From NCBI GenBank assembly GCA_003290165.1, contig QNQO01009202.1, positions 434,001 through 498,000 on the forward strand: a stretch of 64,000 nt of DNA. Reading direction: 5' to 3'. The notes below the pieces were generated by a model. That model had not been told where the DNA came from. It saw only the letters and a program-made list of their open reading frames with translations, and did no database searches. The position numbers and the translations under genes are program-made. Of this stretch, positions 36,537-49,114 are shown piece after piece. Numbering within the stretch: position 1 is the first letter of the stretch; each line of letters begins with the position of its first letter. Source of the stretch: Berberis thunbergii. Its lineage: Eukaryota > Streptophyta > Magnoliopsida > Ranunculales > Berberidaceae.

Positions 36537-39176
36537 TGTCACGCCCCAATTTTCGAGAAACACGAAAATCCCAAAAATCCACATAGGATTATCCATTTTC
36601 CCAAAAGTCGGGACACGAATTTTCATTCACGAAAATAACAGTTGACATCCACGAGAAGTAATAACTTTTGCACAATTTACCAAATAGAGGGAAAAAACAC
36701 AACTAATCTAAAAGTCTACCAAAGAAATAAAATTTAAAAAAAAAAAACTCGCAGAGCCAACGCTAACAAGTTCAACACTTTACGAATGTATCCCTCAACA
36801 AAAATAATGAAAAACTCCGAATTCAAATTACAAGAATTAAACTAACACCTACAAATATAAAGATCTAATCTTTCGAACACGCGCAACTCCCAGCAATGCT
36901 CGCCACGTATGGTACGATATGCCCTAAACCCGCCCGAGAGTTCTGTATCCTGAAAATAAGCTAGTCGGCTACATTCCCGAGGGAATGTACCCAAGAAGCC
37001 AAAGCCCACTTGGGTCAGCAATAAAGCTGGTGTGAAATCTCTTTATTTCCCCCAAAAATCAATAAAATTGCACATGATAACCATCAGGCTAAATACAAAC
37101 AACAAACCATCACACCAATAGGTAGTTCCTCAACGAGGCAAGGGTGTGATGCAAGAAAACACAGTTTCAAGAATTTAGTTCCTCAACGAGGCAATCATAT
37201 CATCATTCTAATAGGTAAATATTTATTTACCTGTACTTACCCTATAGGAGTCGACTATGGCAAGTCTAACCTGCAGAAATATTAGTGGACTTGCCATCCT
37301 GCATAAAAAGGATTAGAAACCATGCAACGTCATTTATTCTTTTTATTTGAATTAGGTTCATTTTTTTAACGGATTGATCACTTAGACGATACCACATTCG
37401 CACCACCTCCGTGCCGAACATACATGCCCGTATGTCTCTCTCATATAAAGGAGGACTACTCCGTCATCCATGCCCAAGTGGGGACATCACATACAGTCAT
37501 GCATCGCGGATACCCCTAACTATATGAGCACCAAAGGCCACCCTTGGGCTATCAATGCGCATAAACTCACGTCACATTTTTGACGGATAGATATCAAAGC
37601 CTATTTTAGGCATACAAACTCACCACATTTCCGCAAGACTAACCCGAAGGTTATTTTAGTTTCTCTAGTAAGAAATGGGTGCCCCAACTCCGCAAGACGA
37701 CCCACTGGTCATTTAGTTTCTCTAGTAAGAGAGGGGAAATAATAAACAAAAGAGATGTGGTATTTCTAAGTGATACAAGTCCAAGTGATTTATATTTTCA
37801 GAAATCAAGGTTTACCAATATCATTTATTTTTGATAACTCAGAATTTCTCCACTATGACATTTTGTCATACATAAATGGATTCACCATCTATCCACCCAC
37901 ATTTTTGGGGAAAACATAACATATACATCAATTATGCTTTATAACAACATGGCAATCACATGACATTCTTGTATATAAATACTAAGTGTCAGGTTCATCA
38001 TAGATCAACTTATTCTTAAAAGAAAAATAAAGCTTAATCTTATACACAGTTCTATACTTCTGATAAAGCTTTCACTATATAAATCAAGTAAGCACAAAGA
38101 TACACCTATTCCGATATATGACTCAAAATTACAAGTCAAAGAAACTAGATCTAAAATGATTTGTGAATGCCTTTGTAACGAAATTAAAATATAATATAAA
38201 AATGAAATTAAAATCTAATATATCAGTGTGATCATTAAAAGGACTGGAATCCTAACATAGTTAGTCACTAATGCTTTACACTTCATATAGTTGTAATGAA
38301 TTAGTTAGTAAAAATATCTTTCGTCCTTGGCTAAAGAAACATAAAAAAAAACTATATATCAATAGATGAATAGGGGGAGGGTACATAAAAGGCCGAAAGG
38401 AAAACAAAAAAAATATACTAACAAGGGAAGGAAAAGATGGTTCTCTCATGATGACAAAAAAAAAGGTATAATAGAAACTCTGTTTCTTTTGCACTTTCTG
38501 ACATAGCTTTCAAATCTGATTTTAAAAATAAAAGTCAATATAACACTACATGTAAAAAAAACTCACTTTTAACAAATCGATCTCACTTATCCCATCATTA
38601 ATAAAATTTCAAACTTACAAATCCCATCACCTTTTACATCATTATCAAACTTACAAAACCCTTCACCTTTCCAATCATTATCACACTTACCAATCCCTCT
38701 TTTCCATCATTCAAAACCATCACACAAGAAAACCCATCATGCTCCAACACATGTATGCTTAATGGCATTATGAGCACAAAAGAAAGCAAAAACAAAACGA
38801 GGAAAGAAAAAATTCGAGAACTCACAGTCCTGGTGTCACGTCAGTTACGGATCCCATCAACTTTATGCCATTAAAATCAAACAGACAGAAGTGAAATCTA
38901 ACAGTAAAGAATTTAGGGACGAAGAGACTCACCTCTTGCTTCCTCCCTTTCTTCTTCTCCTTTCTCCCTTCTGTCTTTTTTTTTTTTTGTCTTGTTAGCG
39001 GCGAGGGAGCAATTAGAATAACCTGCCCTATTTATTCCTACCAATTAGGGCTTTGCCCGAGGTTAAGGACACCCCACTTTCTACTTGATGCCACCGCATA
39101 TTAAATAAAATTAAAATTAAACAAATAATTAATTAATTAACTAAAAAGTATTATATATTAAATTAGGGTCGTTACA
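36537..39176 (-). mobile_element. Solo LTR (2.6 kb) nested in the hAT element
   Basis: It begins TGTCACGCCCCAATTTTCGA and ends AATTAGGGTCGTTACA, giving TG/CA termini, and is flanked by the 5-bp duplication GTATT (36532-36536, 39177-39181). No primer-binding site, polypurine tract or second LTR is present. The section 36537-37900 is closely related, in inverted orientation, to 52600-53737. A long pyrimidine/purine-rich leader-like region lies near 38940-39000. Confidence 0.8.
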
Positions 39177-39429
39177 GTATTTTTGTATGTATAATTTTTT
39201 GTATGTATTTTTGTATGTAAATTTTTGTATGAATTTGTTGTATGCTTGAGAAGAATGTTTTTTAACGGGTATGTGGGCGGGGCAGATATCCGCCAATTTG
39301 TGCGGGGCGGAGGTGGGTTTTAAATAAATTTATAAACGGATTGGCGGGGCGAATTTGGGGATCCGTTCTTCCCGACGGGGCGGGGATGGATTTGCTCAAA
39401 TCCGCCCCATTGCCATCCCTATTCTCGCT

Positions 39430-40180
39430 ATTCTTCAAGGAAGTTTAGCCCGACTCTCAATGCCTCAATGTTATCTTCGGCACAACATTCTTTAGTCTTG
39501 AACGTTGGCATACTAATCCCCAATCAGAGTTGGTTTGTTGTTCTGTATGCCCAAAGGACACCAGGTAATTTGGAAGTCCACAATCCTTTTACTGCCTCAA
39601 GCTTTTTTTTGATCACCTCCAAGATTGTTATGTTGGTGACCTCGGCTTGTTATTCACCTGTGGATGGGCGAGTACCGAGAATTCTTGTTGGATGTTCAGG
39701 TTTTAGCACAACTCCTTGATCTTCCTACCTTCTAATTGTTTTTCGCTGTCCGTGACAATTACCCTTGGGATCCCGAATTTACATATTATATCTTCTCGAC
39801 TTGAGTTTCTCCTATCTTTGCTAGAGGTTCTGCTTCTACCCACTTAGTAAAGTAATCTACTGCCACGAAGATAAACTTTTTTTTGTCGAATATAAGGAGT
39901 GGTCTGACGATGTCCATTCCCCATTGCGCGAACGGCCAGAGGCTACTCATCGGGACCAGGTTCTGGCCTGGCATGTGAGTGTACGGGGCAAATTTCTAGC
40001 ATTTGTCACATGCGCGAACGAGTTTATGAGCATCCGTTTGCATTGTTGGCCAGTAGTATCCTGGTGTAAGTGCTTTATGGGATATCGTTATCTCCCTTGG
40101 GTGATTCCTGCATGTACCTTGGTGGATTTCTCGTAGAACATAGTCAGCATCTTCAGGTGAAAGCACCTTAGTAGCGGACT
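39430..40180 (-). pseudogene. Gypsy integrase zinc-finger and core remnant
   Basis: The minus strand shows DAHKLVRACDKC near 40000-40040 (end of the HHCC zinc finger) and then WPFAQWGMDIVRPL and FVAVDYFTKWVEAEPLA (39786-39974), the start of the integrase catalytic core. It is frameshifted, and cut at 39430 by the hAT element. Confidence 0.88.
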
Positions 40181-40597
40181 GGTGGATAATCTTTTGTAGA
40201 GTCTGTTATTGATCATAGTGATCGTGCTGTCCGATTTCGCAGTTTTCGGGCCTCTATCTTATATGTTGGGAGTTATTCGTTTGATATATATGCCCAAATT
40301 GAAGTTGTCCAGTTGTTTTCTTGCTTTGTAGCACATGCCTCTTGCACCTAGTTATCAAGTATGGAACTTCTCTTTATCACAACGAGTGGATTATCGCTCT
40401 ATTTAGCTTGTGATGTCTCCTTTGCCAATTCGTCGACTCTTTCATTCTCCGTCCTTGCACACCGCTGAATGATTGCGGTCTAGAAGCCTTTTATCCATTC
40501 AGTAGTCTTTTGGTGGTAGGCTTTCATTCATGCGTCTTTGACCAGGAATTAGTCGTTCAATTGAATGACCACCAATTTAGAATTAGTAAAGACATTG

Positions 40598-40867
40598 TTA
40601 TCTTTTGTTCTCCAAGTGTTTTGCTAATTGTAGCCCGATTATCACTGCTTCGTACTCGACTTCACTGTTTGAGGCTTTGAAATTGAATTTTATCGCCTTC
40701 TTTAACGTGATGCCCTCAGAGTTGTACAAGACAAATCCAGCTCCACTCCCTGCCTCACTGGATGCTCCATCACAACGAAGGATCCATCCGTGGGTGGTTT
40801 GTTTGATTTGCCCTTTCATCGTTGTTGCTTTCTGGTTGTCGATCACTATTGCCTGTAAATCCAGCAA
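40598..40867 (-). pseudogene. Second (archaeal-type) RNase H domain of the Gypsy element
   Basis: The frame contains WILRCDGASSEAGSGAGFVL and SNSEVEYEAVIIGLQLAKHL, with the DGAS and E-rich helix motifs of the additional RNase H found in the Tat lineage. It lies between the first RNase H and integrase, as expected. Confidence 0.85.
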
Positions 40868-41039
40868 GGAAATCTGCCAATGCTTGGGCTTTTATTGCGG
40901 TTCTAGGGGCATAGGTAATACCAAACTTTTCGAGCTCTACTGCCTATTTCACCATTCTTCCGAATAGCTCTGGTTTGTGCAACACCGATCGAAGTGGTTG
41001 CTCGGTCATGACTATGATTGAACGCGTTTGGAAGTATGG

Positions 41040-42145
41040 TCATAACTTTCTCGAATACACGATTAGGGCGAGTGCCAATTTCTCTAGAATTGGATAGTTG
41101 ATCTCTGCATTTGCAAAAGTTTTGCTAATGTAATATATTGGTTTTTGTGTGCCATTTTCCTCTCGTATTAGCGTTGAGCTTACCGCGCGGTCAAATACAG
41201 ATAAATATAAATACAGTGTTTCTCCCATGCTCGATTTTGTCAGCAGTTTTGTGCTCCCAATATATGCTTTTAGGTTTTGAAAAGTTTTTTCGCACTCTGC
41301 ATTCTACTTGAATGTCATGTTTCCTTTCAAAATTTTAAAGAAACCTAGACATTTAATTGAGGATTTGAAAATGAATATGTTCAAAGCCGTTATTATTCCA
41401 TTAATACTTTGTACGCCTTTTATGTTTGTTGGCGACTGCATGTTGATAAGTGTCTGTATTTGCTTTGGGTCGGCTTCAATTCCTCTTTGATAGACTATGT
41501 ATCCGAGGAATTTTTCTGATTCTTCTCCAGATGTGCACTTCTCCAGATTTAGCTTCATTTTGCACTTCAGCAGCTGGGAGAAGGTTTGCTCAAAATCTTT
41601 GATGTGGTCTGTTCAGCGCGAGCTCTTGACAAGCATATTGTCGATGTAAACTTTCATCATTTTACCGATTTGATCTATGAACATTATGTTAACCAATCGT
41701 TGGTACGTGGCTCCCGCGTTCTTTAATCCGAATGGCATTACCCGATAGTAGTATGTACCTTTTTCCGTTATAAAAAATATTTTTTTTGGTCAGGAGGGTA
41801 CATTTGTATCTGATTGTACCCAAAGTATGTGTCCGTAAAGCTCAGGAGTTCGTGTCCAGCTGTTGCATCCACTATCTGGTCTATTCATGGGAGTGGAAAA
41901 CTGTCTTTTGGGTAAAATTTATTCAGATCAGTGTAATCCACACATACTCTCCACTCGTCGTTCTTTTTCTTTACTAACACTGTGATGACTAACCAGTCCG
42001 GGTAGTGAGCTTCTCTGATCAACCCTACATTAAGAAGGTAGCGCACTTCCTCGTTTATTACTTGATTATGTTCCGGAGTCGCTGGTCTTTTTTTGTCAAA
42101 CATGCCTTTTGTCCGATTTGACTTGTAATTTGTGGGTAATGACAA
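41040..42145 (-). pseudogene. Gypsy reverse transcriptase and first RNase H, inactivated
   Basis: RT motifs are seen as YPDWLVITVLVKKKN, WRVCVDYTDLNK and PKDSFPLP (42145-41885), then, in other frames, a catalytic-box equivalent near 41640-41660 that reads YIDNML rather than YxDDML. KFLGYIVYQRGIEADPKQI follows, and then RNase H KPIYYISKTFANAEINY (41228-41040). Frameshifts and loss of a catalytic aspartate show it is dead. Confidence 0.9.
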
Positions 42146-42425
42146 ACGGGTCTATTCCCACCATATCTTTCATCGTCCATGCAAAAACGTCCTAATTATC
42201 TTTCAGCAGTTAGATTAGTTTTCCGGCAAGCTCTGGGTGAATCTTTGTGCCAATCCAAATTGTTTTCTCTTCTACATCGTCCAGGTAGATCACGATCGTT
42301 TCTTCTTCTAATTGTCCGGTGTTTGGTCAATCCCTTGGACTGGTTGGGGTTGTATTATCATCTAGGGGGTTGGGGCTTATCTGATCAGGTTGTTGTGGAG
42401 GCTCCTATGGTCGTTGCAGTAATTC

Positions 42426-42720
42426 TTATTTGTGGGGAGCTCTTATCGCGGCGTAATGACATCTGCAGGCCGCTGGTTGGTCTCTGTTGATTATCCCGAC
42501 GTCATTGTCGGTATGGTACTTTAAGCACCGGTACATGGTTGAGGACATTGCGCCCATTTTGTGTATCCAAGGCCTTCCAAATAGCATGTTGTATGTAGAT
42601 GGAACATCGACAACAAGGAAGTCCATCAATAAAACTCGTTTGCTTCCCTAGTTCTCCTGTTTCATTTAGCAGTTGGATCATCCCCAGTGGGCCACATTGT
42701 TCTCCGCTGAAACCCACCAT
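42426..42720 (-). pseudogene. Gypsy protease-region remnant
   Basis: MMDFLVVDVPSTYNMLFGRP and IHKMGAMSSTM match the conserved FxVVDxPSxYNxILGRPWL segment at the protease C-terminal side of plant Gypsy polyproteins. It lies between gag and RT on the same strand. Confidence 0.8.
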
Positions 42721-43129
42721 TGGTTGATTGTTGGCGAGAGCATCTCATTAGTGAACCGCATCCTTCAAAATGTTCTTAGGTACAAGAGGTTGATTGAGCT
42801 ACCCATGTCAACCATCATTATTTTAATTTCCCACCTGACTATCAACACTGAAATTACCAAGGCATCATTGTGCGAAATGAACTCCATCTGTGTCTTCATT
42901 GGAAAAGGTCAGAATTATTTGCATCGTTCTTGCACGTTATGTAAATGGCTCTTAGTATCTAATCTTTGCACATAAATCCCAGATTAATCGCTTCCGGAAT
43001 AGATTAAATTGCTCATTTTCTCCAGTTGCGCCATGCAAGACGTATATTAGCTCCCTTGATTGCTCTTTTGCGGTGGTTATTCTACCTTTAGGCTCTCTCG
43101 GCTTAATGAACTCTCCAAGTTGTCATTTT

Positions 43130-43600
43130 CTGACCCGGCGTTTGATCTTGTCTTTCAAGTTGTTACAATTTTTGTTATCGTGTTCGTAGTCATCGTGGAA
43201 GGAACAATATCTTCTTTTACTTTGCCTGTCTAGATCTCCTTTCATTTTTTGTGGCCATTTGTCGTCTTCCTATTTTGCTATAGCTTTAAGGACTTCGGCT
43301 CGACTTGTTTTCAAGGTTGTGAACGATTCCCCTATTGGTCGTTCGCGTTTGGACCTCCTCGGTTGTAGCCTTCCAAGCTTTTGTTGATCGAACTCGAAAC
43401 TGTCATTGATTTGACGTCTCTTAGGCTGGGCACTTTCTTCTCGAGGCTTGTTTCCCTCTTGTCTCGGGTGATTTTATCCACCATTTTGATCACGTTGTTC
43501 ATCTGGATCGTGAACACCTCCACACGAGGGTCTACAATAATTCCCCAAGATGTCAGAGACGTCTGAGTCGTTATATGTTGCAACTCCCTTCTTTCTGGCG
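43130..43600 (-). pseudogene. Gypsy gag-region remnant
   Basis: Basic, polar frames between the primer-binding site and the protease region, including 43332-43583, are the positional remains of gag. No capsid motif is preserved well enough to name. Confidence 0.4.
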
Positions 43601-44410
43601 CGGTTGGTCTGACGATCAGAGCTGGATTAGAATCATGAGATGGATTGCGTAGATTTTTCTAGATTGAGGGTTTGTAGAGTATTCCATTTGTTTTTATGGC
43701 TTCTTTGATCGTTGATCAGAGTTGTCGTAGATTTTCTTTTTCAAAGGAAACTTGTCGTTCCCCACGGACGGCGCCAAACCGATGCGTCCAAATCTCGTCT
43801 TCCCGTAAGTTTGACCTGCAAAACAAATGTTAGACTGCCAAGGACTACCCTTTTTTGTTGTCGAAGGCACTCCGATGTTTAAGTCAACAACTCTGTGAAT
43901 AAGGAAGTAAATTTGGACAAAACTTAGTTAAAGTTGCATACCTTTGTCGATTGTTCCCTTTACCTTATATAATAGTCGCGATTAATTCTCTGCGTGACTT
44001 AAGCATGTGAGGCACAACGAAGATAGACATTCTTCGTAACAGTCTCCTCCTTTATGAAGATGCGTCTGTGGACGACTAATTTCTTATGCAACGTTTCTCT
44101 TCTTTATGAGAGAACTCGCCCGGGCCTGGATTTGGGCCTTAGTTATGACTTTTTCTGATTTGCCTTTATTGGGTTTTTATGATTGATTTTGCCCTCTTTG
44201 AACTTTATGAGCCATCTCGATTTTGGAGTATTTGATCCTTGTGATAGATGATTTTCGCCACGTGTACGACAATGATGATGATCTATTTTGATGTATCATC
44301 AAGGTTCTATTAGATATTATAAATTTTATCAACATTCTTCGTATTTTTATTAAGTACTGTGTCAAATGAATTTTTCCCAAGCATTTTATTTGATGGTGAG
44401 TTACAAATAC

Positions 44411-44520
<110 letters not shown>

Positions 44521-45039
44521 CATAATTACCTCGTGGTTTATGTTTGGCAACTTTAACCTTTGTGTGGCTATTTCATAAAAATAATGATGAAATTTACCAC
44601 ACTCTTTGTGCAACAATATTATGTTTTGTTTTTCTTTACTGAAATAAAATTTGACCATTGTGTTTGTTTTGGCACTGGGAAGAAATTCTATCGTCTCTTA
44701 TCTTCTCGGCTAGTCTCTTTTGACAAAAAGCTTCACTAATGTTTGATTCAACAATATATTCTAACCTTTAATCATCTTTTATAATATGCTTTAGTTGACT
44801 GATTGTTTAGTGTTTATGATAGTTCATTGGAAATATTCTTTGCCTTGACAACTAAATCTATGATGCAAAATATAATCACTACTAAACTGCATTCTAGTCT
44901 TCGTCCTCCTTACCACCTATATGTTTTTTTTATAGAGGCTTTCTATTGTTTATAATTAACTTTCACTGAAATCATCCTATGTAGATATTTACAGCATTTT
45001 CCTTGCAATTTTAGCAAGTTTCTTATAATATTGTTTAGC

Positions 45040-48000
45040 ATTATTGAAGGATTTAAAAGTGTTATTTGGTTTTTTGGGTAATTTTATTAGTATAAACACA
45101 AACAAACTGTTTAGAAAGAATCATTTGTGTTTGTGGAGTAACGAAGGAGATGCATGGTTGTTGCAAAGACAAAATGTGGGGATGGGGGAGGGTGGGAGTA
45201 CGTCCTTTGGATGGACAGACAAAATGCAGGCAGGGGATGATGATGTGGAAGACAAAGTTTAGTGTCTACTGACTGGCTCAAAGTTTACCTGGAACAATAA
45301 ACGCAAAAGATAGAAATGGGATTAAAGTCAAACTTGATAGAGTTTTAGTGTGTACTAACTGGTTACAATGTTTCCCTTCGGGTGTAGCCCGCACCATTCA
45401 CACCACCTTTGATCACAAAGCCATCTTCATCCAATTGGATTCCGAGGTCAATAAAGGTCCCAAACCCTTTAGGTTTTTTTTCATATATGGGCCAGGGATC
45501 CTCAATGTCGCACTCTTATCAATACCACTTGGGCTTCCTGCCATCACTGGCTCCCTGATTATAACTTCCATCTTAAAACCAAAAAACGTAGTTGTTGTCT
45601 TACTAGGTGGAATAAAACAGACTTCTGAAATATTCATCAATGCATTACTAACTCCCAAGCAACCTTTGATAAACTCCAAAATGAACTTCCTTCTGAAGAT
45701 AATGCTAATGCCATCTCTGTTCTGGAAGATCGTTTATCAGAATGATATCATCGTGAGGAACTACTCTGGCGCAAGAAGTCAAACTATTCTTAGCTCGCAG
45801 ATGGGGATCGTAACACTAAGTTCTTCCATATAGCTTCCATGCTACGACAAAAGAAAAACCTTATCTCGCGGCTTAAAGATGCTTCTAACAATTGGCACTC
45901 AACGCAAGATTCAATGGGACATGTTCTCAATAATTATTTTGTGAACTTATTCCGCTCATATACTCCTGTACTTGCCCGGAGCTCCTCTCCCTATTTGAAC
46001 TCTCCAAAACCTCGAAAGATAACGTTTCTCTTCTTGTTGCTCCCAATGAAGAAGAAATTCGTTTAACCCTTTTTGGAATGGGCAGCCATGAGGCCCTAGG
46101 GCCGGATGGTTTCCATGCGTTATTCTTTCAACATATTTGGGACATTGTTAAGGGCGGATGTGATTGATGTGGTGGTCAACTTCTTCCTTACTAAGAAGTT
46201 AGACCCACATCTTAATGAAACATTTCTTGTCCTGATCCCCAAGGTTTCAAACCTTATCACTCCGGAGAAATTCCATCCCATCGGGCTGTGCAATGTCATT
46301 TATAAACTCATTTCCAAAATCCTAGCTAATCGCTTAAAACCTTTGCTGGATAACATTATTTCCCTCAACTAGGGTGATTTTCTTTATGGTCAGTCTATTG
46401 CAAACAATGTTTGTCTTGCTCATGAAACCTCATTTCACATGAAACAGTGTCGCAAGAAGAAACAAGGTTGGATGACCATTAAAATTAATATGGTCAAAGC
46501 TTTTGACAGGGTTGAATGACCATTTCTGCTCCAAAATTTTGAGAGATTAGGTTTTGATCAAGGCTGGATCCAAATTATCGACCAATGCATTTCCACCTCC
46601 TCCCTCCAGGTCTTACTCAATGAAACCCTATCCCTATCATCAAACGTACTAGGGGTATTAGACAAGGAGACAATTTTCTCCTTATCTATTCATCCTTATT
46701 GAAAATTGTTTTTCTAGATTGCTCAATAAAGAGGAAATTAGGGCCTTATCAAAGGCATTTATATTTCGCGTCATTTCCCTTTTATCAGCCACTTATTTAT
46801 GCTGATGATCTTATGTTGTTTTGTCGAGTTTCCCTTGCGGAAGCTCACTCAATTAAAGATTTGTTCCGAAAAGTATTGTTCGGCTTCGGGTCAAACAGTG
46901 AATTATGATAAGTGATCTGTCTTCTACAGCTCGAATGTTCACGCACGTCACTCCCAAATGATTAATAGGATCTTGGGCTTTAATCGTATAATCCAAAAGA
47001 TAAATATCTAAGGCTTTTCGCTTATTCTTTCCAAAAAAAAAGAGGTTGATTTTCAATTCCTACTTGATGAAGTTACCTTGAAACTCTCAAACTGGAAAGC
47101 CAAAATTCTTTCCCAAGCCGAGAGAATGGTGAAGATTAAGACAGTCCTTAATTCAATTCCAGTTTATACCATGCAATCCTTATTTCTCATCTGCTTCATC
47201 ACTAACAAATTGGACATCCTAGCTCGTAACTTCTGGTGGAAAGGAACATCGGATACCAAAGCCAAACACATGTATACCTAGGACCGTATTACCTTACCTC
47301 GTCACCTGGGCAGTCTCAATATTTCTTCCGCTAGGAATAAGAATCTTGCCTTAATGGCTTGTGGCAGACAATTTCCTTGCCTCACAACCCTCGGGTCCTT
47401 CAATTAAAAGCTATCTACTACAATCACAAAAGCATTTTCAAACTTTCGAAACCTCTAGAATTGCCTCCTTTGCTTGGAAAGGTAATCTAAAAACCTTCTC
47501 CAACATGAAATACATCTCATCTGGCAAGTTCTGTCGGGGAACCACATAGGCCTTTGGAAAGATTGTTGGGTCAAACCAGACCTAATCCTTGCATATTGCT
47601 TGCTTCATCCGCTCACCTCGACCAGCCCTCAGACCATTCTTCACCTTTGGCTGACAACTATTGATCATGGAATTCAATAGAATGAAGACTTGTTCATGTC
47701 CATTTTTTCGAGCCTAGTGGCTAGAGACATTATGGACATTATTATCAGACCTTCTCTACACCAAGACAAACTCATTTGGCTACCTGATAAAAAAAGTATC
47801 TTCTCTGTTAAAAATGTTTCTCGGGCTTTTAATAATGTTTCTCGGGCTTTTAATAATGATCTTTTAAAAAAGTATCTTCTCTGTTAAAAATGTGGAAAAT
47901 TAAGGTTCCACCACACGCTTTTTTTTTTCTTGGGAAGATCAGTCAGAACATTTTTCCTATCATACATAATCCTGTCAGGCATCGTATGCCTGTTGATGAT

Positions 48001-48060
48001 TGCTACATTTGTCAGACAACTATTCTTGTCAAGTCGTCCCCAATAGCATACTTTATTACT
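45040..48060 (+). pseudogene. L1-type LINE ORF2 remnant
   Basis: Pieces of one L1-like ORF2 lie in order on the plus strand. They are the end of the endonuclease (LTGSKFTWNN at 45265-45295, DHKAIFIQLDS near 45410), RT blocks (LNETFLVLIPK, FHPIGLCNVIYKLISKILAN near 46210-46330), catalytic YADDLMLF at 46798, LSQAERMVKIKTVLNSIPVY at 47110 and the C-terminal Cys-rich part (CYICQTT near 48003). Many frameshifts and stops and the absence of ORF1 show a 5'-truncated dead copy. A short internal duplication lies at 47795-47890. An A-rich tract at 48179-48201 may mark the 3' tail. Confidence 0.88.
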
Positions 48061-49114
48061 AAAGTCTAAATTAATAGCTTATCACAACAATATGAAACTT
48101 TCAAGTAGTCACGATACCAAAATCCTCTGGATATTAGTATTGTGACATGAACTTTCATAAAAGGCAAGAGTAAAGCGAAAAAAAAAAGAAAAAGAAAAAA
48201 ATCAACAAAAAGAAGTACAATAACATTTAGTTGTTCGTCTTAAACAATGGCTCCATCCTTATCTAGATGTTGAATATCCTGATCAAAGAGGTGTAGTTTG
48301 CATTACTTATAAATGGCTCATTATTGAGTTTGAAGATCCATCTATATCTTTCGATTGTTGTAGTTTTAGTAGTAATTATTTGTTAATTCTGTTAATGTTG
48401 TCCTAGATTTAAATTATTCAACTAAGACTATAATATAGCTCACGAGCAAATTAGTTCTTGAAATTACTTTTTAAGATGTACCAAAACATCTTATCACATA
48501 TCTTAAACAACGCTTGTTGAATGAAACTAAAACTTCAGACTTTTATTTTAGGGTTATTTGCACTTTCCTCCTATAATATATGTCTTATTCAGATTTGCAC
48601 CCAATTATCATTCATATTGCACTTTTTCCCTAAGACTAGCAGTCAACATGCCTTGACCATCTGTTTTCAAAACACATTACCAAAATACCCCTAACATATC
48701 AAAGGCTGAGATTGAATCTTTCGTATCTCAAACATCTCATCTCGAGAAAAATTCTAAGGCTCAATTGAAATCGTAATCGTATCTCGAAGAAAATCCAACA
48801 ATTGATTTTTAAAAATCTTTCATCTTAAACAACTCATCTCGAGGAAAATCTAACGATCCAAATTTAATTATGCACGCATCTCGAGAAAATCTAACAATTT
48901 GACACACATCTCGAGGAAAACCTGACGCCTTAATAAATTGCCCACATATAATAAAGGGTTAATTGCTAAGTCCCCCTTACAATAAATAGCTAATTAAGAT
49001 GTGCCCCCGAAGAAAATGGTATCTCAAAAAAAATCTAACAGTTGTTATAAAATTAAATTTTATTAAATAAAAATTTTTTCACCCTTCCTCCTCTTCCTCC
49101 CTCCTCATCATCTG

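Larger units (their letters stand above)
35744..39421. mobile_element. hAT element with a nested solo LTR
   Basis: The inverted ends TAGGGATGGCA(G/A)TGGGG(T/C)GGATTT are flanked by the perfect 8-bp duplication TTCTCGCT (35736-35743, 39422-39429). GGATATCCGCCCC-type subterminal words occur in both arms. Without the nested LTR the element is about 1.0 kb and has no transposase. Its left half holds a short tandem repeat (36090-36320). It splits the integrase of the Gypsy element. Confidence 0.92.
24430..44301 (-). mobile_element. Old Tat-lineage Ty3/Gypsy retrotransposon, split by CACTA and hAT insertions
   Basis: Homologous LTRs of about 521 bp lie at 24430-24950 and 43780-44301. Both start with (T)GATGCGTCCAAATCTCG on the plus strand and end GATGTATCATCA, and they have diverged by many substitutions and indels. 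Candidate target duplications AAGTT and AGGTT differ at one base. Read on the minus strand, TGGCGCCGTCCGTGGGGA (43759-43776) sits 3 nt inside the 5' LTR as a primer-binding site, and AAGGGAGGAG (near 24955-24965) precedes the 3' LTR as a polypurine tract. The domain order is gag, protease, RT, RNase H, a second RNase H, integrase, then an antisense ORF, as in the Tat lineage. All frames are broken. Removing the CACTA (7,522 bp) and the hAT (3,678 bp) leaves about 8.7 kb. Confidence 0.92.
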
